A program made the translations under genes and the position numbers. 64,000 nt of DNA from Fragum whitleyi (taxonomy: Eukaryota > Mollusca > Bivalvia > Cardiida > Cardiidae): contig OX411549.1 in NCBI GenBank assembly GCA_948146395.1, forward strand, positions 31,332,693-31,396,692, given 5' to 3'. Below, in pieces: positions 13,601 through 23,562 of the stretch. Positions within the stretch are counted from its first letter, which is position 1. Each line of letters begins with the position of its first letter. The notes beneath the pieces were generated by a model. The model did not search any database, was not told where the DNA came from, and saw only the letters and a list, made by a program, of their open reading frames with translations.

Positions 13601-14828
13601 TTAAGCGTTCAAGAATCAGAAAATAGCACATTGCGAAAAGTTTCGACGCAGTCTGACTAGGGTCGATACTTTTCGTATTACCCAGATGGTCCTTTTTCGC
13701 GTGACGGGTCACAATTATAAAGCGACTCACAGAACCATCGTAAACTGGCAAGGTAAAGTTCACAAAGATGTAAGCCTCATACAAGCCGAGGTTAATAAGT
13801 GGCGGCAGAGTAACGTGACACGTTGCCGTCAGTTCATCGTGTTCAGCGTCAAATAGACCGTCATTCATGCTGTAAAAGGGTGATGTCGCAACCAGCCGGT
13901 CTGAAAATATATATATAGTACGTACTTAGTGTTTTGTATGAAAATCTAACGAGGTTAGGGGAACTGATAGGTGTCGAGGCTCTACCGAGACAATTATCAA
14001 TTCCCACAACCGAGTTAGATGTATATTTTTCATACTATACACTAATTACGTATTATATTTACCTTATAACCACCATTTGCCTGTGTTTTCGTCGATGTTT
14101 CTTGCAGAAATGCAAGTTTCTAAAAATAAGCGCATTACGTCATTGTTCTTAAAATATCTGTGTGATGTCATAAAAATATGATAAAGGATGTTATCACGCG
14201 GATATAAGTATAGTTATAAGATAAACTTTTCTCTCACACAGCTATCATTTACTTTTATATAGACAGCCATCAGTAATTTTATTGTCTTACACTTGTGTAG
14301 GACCACTATATGAAATTCGAGGGTGAATATAAAATTGCGGATGTTCTTTTATCAGGCATTCTTTAAAATTTCTTTGAATGATGTTATTCATTTTCATTGT
14401 AGGACTGTCTAATTTATTGCCTTCACATCTTTGTCAAGATTTTCAAATCGAATGCTACGTCTAGGGATACTGGCTTACTACTACAATTCTTTCGTTTGAA
14501 ACAGTTTAATAATTATTTTCCATCGTTCTAACTAAAATATAACAGAAGTACACAGAAATATCCTGTAAATATACCTTGTAATACTATTATTATACCGGGT
14601 ATATCCTTTATAAATTAGTACTTTTACATTGACGTAACGGCAAAGTTGCCGGTCACGTCAAAATAGGCGACACGTAAGCATTTGAAAAGATTATATTCGC
14701 TACTTATATGCATTCACACACATAAATTTAGTATCAAATCAAAGATCAATAAGAGTGGATTATTCTAATTTGTCTGAAATTGATTTTATACCAAAGAAAA
14801 GTATTATTATGGTAAAAAAAAAACCCAC

Positions 14829-14892
<64 letters not shown>

Positions 14893-17800
14893 CACAAAAA
14901 TATACAACAGAAATGACGCCGTCAGATGTAACAAAAAAGCACTTCATCGTTTCACTGAAATTTTAATATCTAAAAGAATAATGGCGCTAGAGGCACGATA
15001 ATTTGCCATGTTACGTTAATAACGCAAAATGGAACAATATGAAAGACTTACGCCTATTGGATGGTCCATATAAAAGATGACAACCACGAAAGAAAAATGT
15101 CAGTAGCGTCAGATTGCTAAAAAACGTCGTTTTTTCAATAGTCTTTCTTTTTTTCAAATGACGTTAATTCGTTTTTTCTTCGGGCTAAATAAATAATAAA
15201 TTATATTTGAAATACATCTGAAATGGAATTCATGGGATTATTTTTTTTTTGTCGAAAATCGGCTTGATCTAATGAGTTTAGTATTGGGTTCTCCCAGTCT
15301 TAAAATTGTCCAACTTTGCGCAAAAACATCATAAAAATACCGGTGAAATTTTCGATACACATGTTTTTGTACAAAATATTAGCATTTTCTTAATTTAACT
15401 TCATATTCAAAATGCATCTAAAATATGTTCCGCAAATATAAAAGCATTCGTCAATATCTTTTTAACTTACGGAAATATAACCCGTAATGTTCGTCTTAAA
15501 ATTGTACCACTAACGCGTTTTTTCGACGTTTGAACGTATTGTCTATTTAATTTTTTAAAACTATTTATTATAGTATGTTTCTCGTTCACAGAAACAGACA
15601 AAATCACGTGTAAAAGCTTTTCCTATCTATTTAACCTAAATAAGTTTTAACTCCGTTTTTTGATTGAAAAAAAAAACCCAAAAAAAACCATGGTTTTAAT
15701 TCGAAACTTATTCAGTTTCGGTTCGGTTCGGATTTTGCTTTCAATAGTTTCCGTCGTACTGCTCTCGCAAACTGATTGACTATTGAAGGTGATATAAATC
15801 ATATTTCTGTAACATGTAATCATTTTACCTTGGCTAGATTGCATATCATTGTATATTTTACAAATAAGTGATTGAATATAAACTATTTTCGTCGTAGTTT
15901 ACTTGAAAATCGACCATTTTACGTTATATAAAAACGGACGTCATTTGTAACAGTAGTGACCGTCAACTTTTGCCGTTACGTCATCTCATTCATTATAATA
16001 ATTGATTTCCAAAACTTATATATATAAATACCCCGAGACTATTTATGCATATGTGCCGAATATTCGTTTATGGTGACTAATCATTACATCGAATCAAAGA
16101 GTTATGACGAGTACCAATTACAAATACGTAAATGGTGATGTTACTATTACAATCCATCCCGATCGAGCGACCACGTATATAAAGCGACTGTTTTCAACAT
16201 ACAATTCTTTAAATCAAAACAACTTTAAAAAGTAGATTTCATAGGTCTAAGATTTTTGTACACGGATCTTATATTATTTTTTATCCTATAATTGTACAAA
16301 TATCCGTTTGATGACATCTCGTATGAAATTTTTCATGATATCAAACACTTATTTTTAGAACAATGATATAATGAGGTTACTTTTAGAAACTCTTATTTCA
16401 GTTAGAAACATCGACGAAAACAAGACAAATAGAGGTTATAAGATACATATAATACGTACTTAGTGTATTGTATGATAAAAAATATCTAACTCGATTGCGA
16501 GAATTGATAGTTGTCTCGGCAGAGCCTCGACAATTATCATTTCTACCAACCTCGTTAGATATTTTTTCATACAAAACCCTAAGTATGTATTATATATAAA
16601 AAGACTCATTAGAATCGTATCAGTGAGACGATGTTGTCGAGTTATAATAACAAAGTATTCTTGAAAAATGAGCAATATCATGTATAGTCCACCAAACCTA
16701 ACCCAGGATATCTGCATTATTATATAGAATGACCACAGCTGGTGGATGTTTTCTTAAGCCGCCCAACTAACGGGAATAACCGACGAAAACTTATTTTGTT
16801 ATTTGTTATAGACCAGCAATTTCAAGTGAGTGATCAAAGATCAATTTTACATTGAAAATGATAGGAGATAACGGTTTCTCGAACCTCACTCTTTCTTGCG
16901 GAACTAATATTGGTGGACTATACACATTCAATTAAAATTATGTTTCTAATTAGTAAACAAAACGTGAACTAATCGACCCTTCTCCTTAACGACCGATCGG
17001 TAGTCAAGTAAAGTGGTTGCTTATTACTGTTTTACTGTAAAAATATACAGCAGACAGTTCAATGGAATTTCCCGTTTAGTGTTTGCTTAACACATGTTTT
17101 ACTATTAATATATAGCAGACAGTTCAATGGAATTTCCAGTTAAGTGTTTGCTTAACACATGTTTTACTATTAATATACAGCAGACAGTTCAATGGAATTT
17201 CCCGTTTAGTGTTTGCTTAACACATGTTTTACTATTAATATACAGCAGACAGTTCAATGGAATTCTCACCTTCCTCTGTCACAGGTGTTAGGTATGGCTG
17301 ACCTTCAGCAATTTCATTTACTCGTGCCCACAATGCAGCAGGTGTTAGATAGTCTTCAGCATATAGTTTACAGTCTCCACTTGGTGCTCCCGACCCCAGA
17401 TATTCACTAAAGCGGTAATCAAAAGCGTAGTTTAGTGCACCCACTGCATTGACATCAACAAATGCTTGCACCCATCTTTGGCTTGAATCAATGTATACTG
17501 ACCCTGTCTCGTATGATGATACGCTCTGGTATAGATATAATTTGCAATACATATAATACATACTTAGTGTTTTGTATGAAGAAAAATATCTAACGAGGTT
17601 GGGAGAATTGAAAATTGTCGAGGCTCTGCCGAGACAATTAACAATTCTCATAACCGAGTTAGATATTTTTTCATACAATATACTAAGTACGTATTATATT
17701 TATCTTATAAACTCTATTTGTCTCTATTTGTCGTCAGTTTTTCTAACTGAAATGCTAAAAAAATCTAAAAATAACCGCATTATATCATTGTTCTAAATAT

Positions 17801-20333
17801 AACTATGAAATATCATAAAACATATCACACGGGATGTTATCACACAGATATGTGTATAGTTATAAGTTAAAAATAAAAACAGCTTACAACAAAGGTTTGT
17901 GTGTATTTTGAAATTTAGAAATACCGTTAGAGCTTAGTAGGCGTTTGAATTAGCCGTGTAACTGTATAGTGTTAAGTACACTGTGAATCATAGGCTACGC
18001 TTGGAATCGAATCAGCTCCGGTTTAATGATATGTATCTGCGTACATCTAAAGAGTAGTTAAAGACAGTAGCTTTCCTTTGGTAGTTTTAAGCATTTGACT
18101 TAGAAATACTTTGTTAGAACTTGCGATTCTAATCTGACGTGTATTCAAAATAAGTGCTTGTTCGTAAGAAAGACAAATCAATTGAAGTTCAAATATCATT
18201 GTCTGAATTATAGTTTCAAAGATAAATATGTTTTTATTGAGTTTTATCCTGCAATGAAATCTGTATTGACCTGCTATCACCTGTCTGGTAACGTAACATG
18301 ATATCAGACAGTGTGTTTTTAGAAACAATTTGCTTACACTTTTACTAAAATTTCTTTGATTTTTAAGGTTTAATTATGATGAAACGTTAAAAATGATTGC
18401 ATGGTAAATAGAATAACATGTATTGTTCTTAAAATATCAATGTTATCGAGTCTCGGCTGCGAAAAATGATCATGTATCGACAAAGCCTCGTCATGATAAA
18501 TTCTCCCAACCTCGATCACATAACATTGATATTTTAGGACAATAACACATTATTCTAATTTTACATAGTTTCAACAACATAGGATTATTGAGAAAATGCG
18601 TGATTGAAGATTAGGAGTCTGATACGCTACCGAATGCGCAATGACGCCGACTTCTTTCATCGCGAGACTCGTCGGTAATCTTTAGTAGTAATGAGTACAA
18701 CTCACTGAGAATGATCTTATCCGGACATCGAATCTGATGAATACCACTGCAGATCCAGATAACACTGTGGTACCGGGGAACGTTAAATCGCAGATGGATC
18801 TGGCAGATCGTTCACCCCATGTCTGAGTTGTTACTGTCGTAGACAAAAATGTCGGAACTGTGGATATTATAGTTGTCGAAATAACCGTGACTGTAAAGAG
18901 AAAATCAAACTCACTTTACTTACATATCACCAACACAACATAAAAAGATTAGAAGACATTCGAAGGTTTGAAGGTTTTATTTAAATGACCGGGACACAAC
19001 AATTAACAAAACGTGTGAAGAACTTGGAAGAAGGTCCAATATAAAATTGACTAGATCAGAAACAACAACCAAGACATGTTATGATGGATGGAATGATAAA
19101 TGGCATCTTGGGTCCCAGAGATTGCACTAAATCTGATAAACATTAGCCTATCTGCATCAGTCACATTCTAAACTTACAAAAGATTAAGGATTTTATTCAA
19201 TAAAAGATGGAGTTGCGATGGATAATGCAATACGTATCCGACGCATCAGATAATATCATGTTTGAATTTAACGGTGTCCTTAAGTTATAATGTAGCATGT
19301 CTTTCGTGCAATGAAGCAGGTATTTACCTGATATCACATGCCTGGTTACATAACCCAATATTAAAGAGTAAGGTTTTTGAATGGAATGATAAATGGCATC
19401 TTGGGTCACATTCTAAACTTACAAAAGATTAGGGATTTTATTCAATAAAAGATGGTGTTGTGATGGTTTTTGAAAAGCTTGGCATATCTTGAATTTTTTC
19501 TAGAACCATTTTATATTCGAATTTCTTTGATATTTGATGTTTCATAAAATTATAAGCTAAGAAAATGATTGCAAGAATCAAATTCATGAATAGAATTTAG
19601 TTTAAACATAATATATTGCCATTTTTAAAACATTTACATTATATATATTTTACATTAATACACACAAAATGAGCAAATGGGTTTGGCCACAAGTTCTCAC
19701 AACTTAGTAGTTGGCCAGTCCCAAAATGAATAGAATAGTATGTATGAGTCTAAAATATCTGTGTTATATGGTCTTGGTTATAAATTCTTCCTACCTCGAC
19801 TAAATAACACTATTTAAAGACAATAAAGTTTTTAAATTCTCTTGATGTATAAGACATATCAAAATCTTCGCGAGAAAATAGGGGCGCGATTTATCGCCTA
19901 AAACATAAAAAAATAAGTAAATTCAACGTTCACTTTTAGTCACTCGTGATGGAGAGGCGTGCGAGGGCTTATCAGAATATCACAGTTTTTTTACGTTCAA
20001 CGTGATAAAAACTTCATCTGGATCATGTAAATATTTATCAGTCGATCTCAGTATAAAATTATACTTACGTTACGAAATTTTAGAATTTTACATTTATTTT
20101 CATGTTAAACACTACTGTATATTTGTTCCGTTGCTTTCATAAGAAAAATTCATGATAAAAACTCCATTTTTTTAGTTTTTTTTTAATAAGTAACTTAATT
20201 CTAAAAAAGATCTTGTACAAGAATTGGGAGCATTTTTAAAGGTAAGGACGGGGTGTTCTCTGTTTGAAATCGAATACTACTCACCTGTCATCAAGATAAG
20301 GCCAGCCGAAATAAGGGCCATGTGCATTTTCAT
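4428..20333 (-). CDS. Gene A: secreted two-module protein with C-terminal PAN/Apple-like domain, six exons, 395 aa
   Basis: Coding exons in transcript order are 20333-20285, 18890-18706, 17525-17270, 13900-13731, 5840-5543 and 4657-4428. All have AG/GT borders and join in frame (phases 1,0,1,0,1) to give 1188 nt including the stop. Predicted layout: signal peptide (residues 1 to about 20), Thr/Ser-rich N-terminus, module 1 (about 40-160, Cys50 and Cys130), module 2 (about 175-290, Cys191 and Cys270), Thr-rich stalk (291-307) and a PAN/Apple-like domain (about 320-395) with six Cys at 334, 350, 354, 360, 372 and 384. PAN/Apple domains generally bind protein or glycan partners outside the cell; the actual ligand is unknown. 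N-glycosylation sequons lie at N211, N233 and N277. Gene B is a full tandem paralogue. The start is the first ATG of a hydrophobic signal exon. I do not recognise the duplicated module as a named family. Introns carry many MITEs. Confidence 0.86.
4945..5163 (+). mobile_element. TIR MITE family 5 in gene A intron 5
   Basis: Ends CTGTTTTACAAAATTTTGGA and AAACAGCAAAGG are inverted. An internal hairpin is built on GAAGAAATTGCTT. It is strongly similar to 30118-30342. Confidence 0.72.
5543..5840 (-). CDS. Gene A exon 5 (module 2, second half, and Thr-rich stalk)
   Basis: The exon has a GTTCACAG acceptor and a GTAAGT donor, phase 0 to 1. It encodes the GTEIVAQD...TWFFGR stretch, the DGYCSVYAVSND motif with Cys270, then a Thr-rich, mucin-like stalk at residues 291-307. 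Gene B exon 5 is clearly homologous. Confidence 0.88.
5881..6138 (+). mobile_element. TIR MITE family 3 in gene A intron 4, just before exon 5
   Basis: Terminal inverted repeats read GGTCACGCGGAAAGGGACC and its complement. Near the left end is an internal hairpin of the type CCCTAGTCAGACTGCGCG. The left end lies about 40 bp upstream of the exon 5 acceptor. Confidence 0.72.
6180..6412 (-). mobile_element. TIR MITE family 3, inverted fragment
   Basis: It matches the family body in reverse (TTTGAAAAAAAAGAGGTTGG, TAGATTCTGAAAATG, CTGCGCAATCTG) but lacks clean ends. It sits next to the 5881 copy. Confidence 0.5.
6430..6800. repeat. Dispersed GCTCCATTCATTC family, copy 1
   Basis: Ends such as TTTTGAATGAAATTAAAGGG and AATGAATGAATGGAGCG flank a centre with GGAGGTAAT...ATTACTTCCC. 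Related copies lie near 10480-10840, 22440-22700, 38690-38880 and 39380-39480, degraded. Confidence 0.55.
7030..9457. mobile_element. Foldback element with 0.7-kb inverted arms
   Basis: The left arm (7030-about 7768) and right arm (about 8752-9457) are near-identical inverted repeats. They begin CACAGTCGTATACCTGGTAC and end with its complement. ATATA at 7025-7029 and again at 9458-9462 looks like a 5-bp target-site duplication. The centre (about 7770-8752) holds degenerate units with GGTCAAAGTCAGTG and GCCAGAATCAA words. Short open frames in the arms mirror each other and encode nothing recognisable. It lies in gene A intron 4. Confidence 0.85.
9463..12219. other. Gene A intron 4 interior
   Basis: Apart from the family 4 MITE at 11085-11322, the degraded dispersed repeat near 10480-10840 and a CAA run at 10199, I see only AT-rich sequence. 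Confidence 0.6.
11085..11322 (+). mobile_element. TIR MITE family 4, copy 2
   Basis: It starts GAGCCTGTGCGTGACGTTTT and ends GAAATGTCACACACAGGCTC. The core has GTCAGACTGTGCGGATG. It lies in gene A intron 4. Confidence 0.77.
12220..13195. repeat. Degenerate 165-175-bp tandem array
   Basis: AAGGTCAAGGTCAAATTGT recurs at about 12240, 12405, 12572, 12744, 12919 and 13078. Intervening words are CCTATCACCTAGTGAGTATG and AAAATATAAGCAAGGTTAAA. It lies in gene A intron 4. Confidence 0.85.
13213..13265. repeat. GACGCC/GACGCT hexamer run
   Basis: GC-rich hexamers directly follow the 170-bp array. Such a core array plus short GC-rich microsatellite resembles bivalve pearl/Helitron-type elements. Confidence 0.75.
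13484..13712 (-). mobile_element. TIR MITE family 3 beside gene A exon 4 donor
   Basis: GTGACCCGTCACGCGAAAAG at the left and CTTTTTCGCGTGACGGGTCAC at the right are near-perfect inverted repeats. The right end is 18 bp from the exon 4 donor. Confidence 0.8.
13731..13900 (-). CDS. Gene A exon 4 (module 2, first half)
   Basis: The exon has a TTTTCAG acceptor and a GTGAGT donor, phase 1 to 0. It encodes TATCHVTLPP...AYIFVNFTLPVYDGS with Cys191 and a sequon at N211. It is the counterpart of gene B exon 4 and, more distantly, of exon 2 in the same gene. MITEs lie about 15 bp from each end. Confidence 0.87.
13916..14225 (-). mobile_element. Hairpin MITE family 1, inverted copy beside gene A exon 4
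   Basis: The palindrome is at the left (13916-14056) and the body at the right, ending in TATAGTTATAAG. It starts about 13 bp upstream of the exon 4 acceptor, within gene A intron 3. Confidence 0.75.
14226..16280. other. Gene A intron 3 interior
   Basis: It contains the CAA/poly-A microsatellite and poly-T/A tracts but no recognised gene, RNA or element with clear ends. Confidence 0.6.
14822..14890. repeat. (CAA)n and poly-A microsatellite
   Basis: About eleven CAA triplets run into roughly 30 A residues. An open frame across it on the other strand is an artefact. Confidence 0.95.
16281..16598 (+). mobile_element. Hairpin MITE family 1, copy in gene A intron 3
   Basis: It has the body followed by the palindrome (about 16450-16598), in the same orientation as the 288 and 57688 copies. 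Confidence 0.72.
17044..17264. repeat. 65-bp minisatellite at gene A intron 3 donor
   Basis: Units starting TATACAGCAGACAGTTCAAT begin at 17044, 17109, 17174 and 17239. The last, partial unit runs into the exon 3 splice donor. Confidence 0.9.
17270..17525 (-). CDS. Gene A exon 3 (module 1, second half)
   Basis: The exon runs from an ATACCAG acceptor to a GTGAGA donor, phase 0 to 1. It contains the FSEYLG...GDCKLY motif with Cys130 and matches gene B exon 3 (AEFLG...GDCWLF). A 65-bp minisatellite starts a few bases beyond the donor, and a hairpin MITE starts about 25 bp upstream of the exon. Confidence 0.87.
17551..17869 (-). mobile_element. Hairpin MITE family 1, inverted copy beside gene A exon 3
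   Basis: The palindrome (17551-17696) comes first and the body runs to 17869. The element begins about 22 bp upstream of the exon 3 acceptor (17526-17528), in intron 2. Confidence 0.75.
18420..18560. repeat. Palindromic element related in plan to hairpin family 1
   Basis: Arms AAAATATCAATGTTAT and its complement flank a core containing TCGGCTGCG and CAAAGCCTCGTC. Similar one-sided fragments occur at 19737-19830 and 48775-48840. Confidence 0.55.
18706..18890 (-). CDS. Gene A exon 2 (module 1, first half)
   Basis: An acceptor ending CTTTACAG precedes the exon and a GTGAGT donor follows. It encodes a Thr/Ser-rich start, then W41 and the C50-DLTF motif and the strand-like VVFIRFDVRI segment. 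It enters in phase 1 and leaves in phase 0. The product aligns by eye with gene B exon 2. Confidence 0.85.
20285..20333 (-). CDS. Gene A exon 1 (signal peptide)
   Basis: The exon encodes 16 codons starting MKMHMALISAGLILMT, then one base of the next codon and a GTGAGT donor. The hydrophobic core and its position match exon 1 of gene B. Phase 1 end. Confidence 0.8.
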
Positions 20334-20442
20334 CTTCAGTGCCTTTATGACACTCGTGGTTGTTCTCAGGCTGGTGGTATAAGGTGATGTTTACTTTGCC
20401 TCACCTCCAACGACTTGGTTAATGCAAGTTGGTTTTACGTAC

Positions 20443-20699
20443 GTGACCCGTCACGCGAAAAAGAACCATATGGGTAGTGCTTAAAGTGTCGACCCTAGTC
20501 AGACTGCGCGGATTGCGCACACTGACTAGGGCCGACACTTTACGCACTTTGCATATTTTCTGAATCTAGAATGAATAATCTACCTTCCAGTGAAAGAAAT
20601 TTTGAAATGCGACCTCTTGTTGATCTATGCTGGACCTAATCTCTTTTTCAAATATCTATTTAACAGAGTTTCCAGATGGTTTTTTCGCAAGACGGGTTG
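20443..20699 (+). mobile_element. TIR MITE family 3, copy just upstream of gene A
   Basis: It begins GTGACCCGTCACGCGAAAAA, carries the internal hairpin at about 20487-20541, and ends with a decayed CGCAAGACGGGTT. It lies about 110 bp upstream of the gene A start codon, so it may overlap the promoter or 5' UTR. Confidence 0.75.
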
Positions 20700-20796
20700 C
20701 ATACGTCATTCATGTCCAAATTATAAAAAAAGACAACACACGAAGTACAAGGAGGTATGGCAAAAGAAATGAGCAAATGCAAGACATTTTCAATTA

Positions 20797-21059
20797 CAGT
20801 CAAACCTGTCTTAAGCAAGCACCTAAGGGACATTCAAAAAGTGCCTGCTTAAGACAGGTGCTTGCTTAATACGGGTCAATTTCAGTGCAATTGAAGGTAA
20901 CCACCTGTATTCAGCAAGCAACCTTGTATTAAGCAAGCGACCACTGAGTTCCCCAAAAAGAGATATAGCAGTGAAATTAATCTGTATTAAGCAATCACCT
21001 GTCTTAAGCAAGCACTTTTTCATTGTCCCTAAGGTGCTTGCTTAAGATAGGTTTGACTG
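20797..21059. mobile_element. TA-flanked TIR element with TTAAGCAAGC repeats
   Basis: CAGTCAAACCTGTCTTAAGC at the left and its near-complement at the right are bounded by TA on both sides. The TTAAGCAAGC word recurs inside several times in both orientations. Confidence 0.7.
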
Positions 21060-21732
21060 TATATTGAAGTTCTGGTTTTTGGTGCCTTGAGTTTCGATAT
21101 AATGCTTCGTTCCAATTGCCTATCCGATCAACACGATCGCCTAAATACCTGACCATGCTTGACCAAAAGGCATATGCACGCCTTCCAGATCTTTAGGTGG
21201 TAAACCCGACCACTACACATGCATTCACTATTCTTTCGCGATCACAGCTTGGACATCTTCTCGGCAGAAAACACAACAGTATAGATTGAAAAAATATAAA
21301 AATGAATGAAAGAATATTGAAAAAAGAAAAGAAAGAAAGCAGTTACACAATATATTTATTCCAGCTTTTTCGCGTTTGAAATGTTCGGTTAGCACAAAAA
21401 TATTAAAGCATTTTCACGCTTCACTTTTTGTTTCCTATAATATCTGTGGTTATTAATTATGCGACTACCTTATCATTTATAAGCTAAATAACAATCCTGA
21501 CTTTAAGTTGAATAAAGATTCTAATGATTATATACAAATAAACATTCATACAAATCAATTACAAGAAAACTATCGAGGATCAACGGTCACTTATCTAATG
21601 GTTATTATCTAGAAATGAAAAAAAGGAAATGCCGATTGATATTTTCATGAAATTCTAAAGCTTTTATTTACAGTTTAAATGATAGCTAAAATTAATCTAT
21701 TTGGCAGAGGAAGCAAAGGAAAGTCTGTATAT

Positions 21733-21992
21733 GTGACCCGTCACGGAAAAGGCACCATCTGGGTAGTGCGCAAAGTGTCGACCCTAGTCAGACTGCGCGG
21801 TTTGCGCAGACTGACTAGGGTCAAAATTTTTAGTAATGTGCTTATTTTGTGAATTTAGAGTGTTTAATCTACCTTTCTGTGAGAAAAAAGTAGGTTAATG
21901 CGATCTCTGGTTGACCTGTACTAGAATCAATCTCTTTTTCAAATATATATTTTACGGAATTCCCAGATGGTCCATTTTTACGTGACCGCTCA
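21733..21992 (+). mobile_element. TIR MITE family 3, copy between genes A and B
   Basis: It begins GTGACCCGTCACGGAAAAGG and ends CATTTTTACGTGACCGCTCA. The internal hairpin CCCTAGTCAGACTGCGCG...CTGACTAGGG is intact. Confidence 0.75.
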
Positions 21993-22611
21993 TATTTTTA
22001 AGTTATTATACAATATACACAGTATCTTTCGGAAATGTTTACTTTTCTTATTTTATCTTTTGAAATTTCTCTGTCAGGACAAGTAGGACAAGGACTTTAT
22101 AAACTGGTCGATATACCTTTTATGAGCATACAATAACCAAGAGTCCCATGAAAGCCCTTCTTTGATCACCTGATTGTAGTTTTGAAAGAATAGTTAATTT
22201 TGTAGTGTTTCAACGTGGAAAGTTTTACATAAATTAGACATTACAATGAATTTTGGCATGGCTTTATAATTTTTCCAGTATAGCCTACAGAAAGTAGTGA
22301 GTCTACAACAGCTATATTACAGAAAGAAACATCGTGAAAACATCCATCAAGACCATTTAAATCGCTAGCTCATAGCTCTTGAGTTAAGAAAGTAGTGAAA
22401 ATGGAAAGATGAATAATTTTAGAAAGAAATTGTAATTGATTTCAATATGTTATCGTTTAAATCACCCTAAAACTGTTCAAAGCGCATAGAAATCACTCAA
22501 AACGCCCTGAAATTGACCAAACTATCATGAAATCGTTCAAAACTGCCTAAAACCCAAAACGCCTGAAACCGTTCAAAACGCCCTAATATTGTTCAAAACT
22601 CCATGAAATCG

Positions 22612-22642
<31 letters not shown>

Positions 22643-23044
22643 AACAAATAAAACACGCCTTGAAATCGTTTTTGACGCAACCAACTTCATAAAATCATAG
22701 AATCATCCCGAGATCTGCATCGGAAGAAATGTTTGATGTCTGAGATGCCAATCTCGATCAAAAATTCAAAAAATGGCAATTTTACAGTCAAATAAAGTCA
22801 AATTCATCGATTTTTTCAAAAGCTTTATTTTTCCTCCAACTGCGATATTTTTACCACTACTGAGCCTGAAGGTATTTAGCGAAAAAATCAGGTGAAATAA
22901 CACCTACTAAATGTTATATGAGACCGAAAACAATTTGATCTACTGAACGAAACTACGTCTTCAAGCGAGGGATCTTTTCGCCATTTTCTTGTACGTGCTA
23001 CTCTCTAAAATTAAGTGACTCTCCCACTTGCACATGATGTTTTT

Positions 23045-23050
23045 TTTATT
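23045..23050 (-). terminator. Candidate polyadenylation signal of gene B
   Basis: An AATAAA hexamer on the minus strand lies about 285 nt past the stop of gene B. Position is plausible; sequence alone is weak evidence. Confidence 0.3.
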
Positions 23051-23332
23051 CTAAGAGGATTACAATTTGTTTTAAATAATTCATTTTAATCTAAGAAATT
23101 GAAAAACGTATCATAAACGTGATTCATGTCTATTACCACATAGTATATCGGAAAGGGGGGGGGGGCTTAAAAGTTTAAAGGGTTTATATTCACTCGCATT
23201 AAGCTAGTTTCGTATAGTTAGTCTTCGGCGAATTTGCAATTCAAACTGTAGAACTTCGATGATGAATTGTATCTTATGAGTTCTAAAGCCGACCCTCGTT
23301 GCCATAGGCCCGCTTTTCACGTTAAAGAGCGA

Positions 23333-23562
23333 CTAAGCTACAACGTAATAAGAAGCAGCGTTCATGACGCAATCTCCCAGGGTGTACACGTATGGATGCG
23401 CTAGACACGTCTTAACGTCATTCAAGAAGAAGACGGAAAAACAGAGCGGATCCCCCAGACACTGTCGTCCACACGATAGGGCATTAGTATTCAATAGTGA
23501 CCACATCTCTGTTACATTACACATCATTTGTTTACGCATATCGGGGTATTCTATCATCATTC
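23333..23562 (-). CDS. Gene B exon 6 (PAN/Apple-like domain and stop)
   Basis: The acceptor TATTTCAG and a stop codon bound 76 residues, the same length as in gene A. Cys spacing 16, 4, 6, 12, 12 is identical. The core is ALSCGRQCLGDPLCFSVFF. Confidence 0.88.

Noticed and set aside
14746..14934. Frame with long Phe/Val runs
   Set aside because: Translation of a CAA/poly-A microsatellite.
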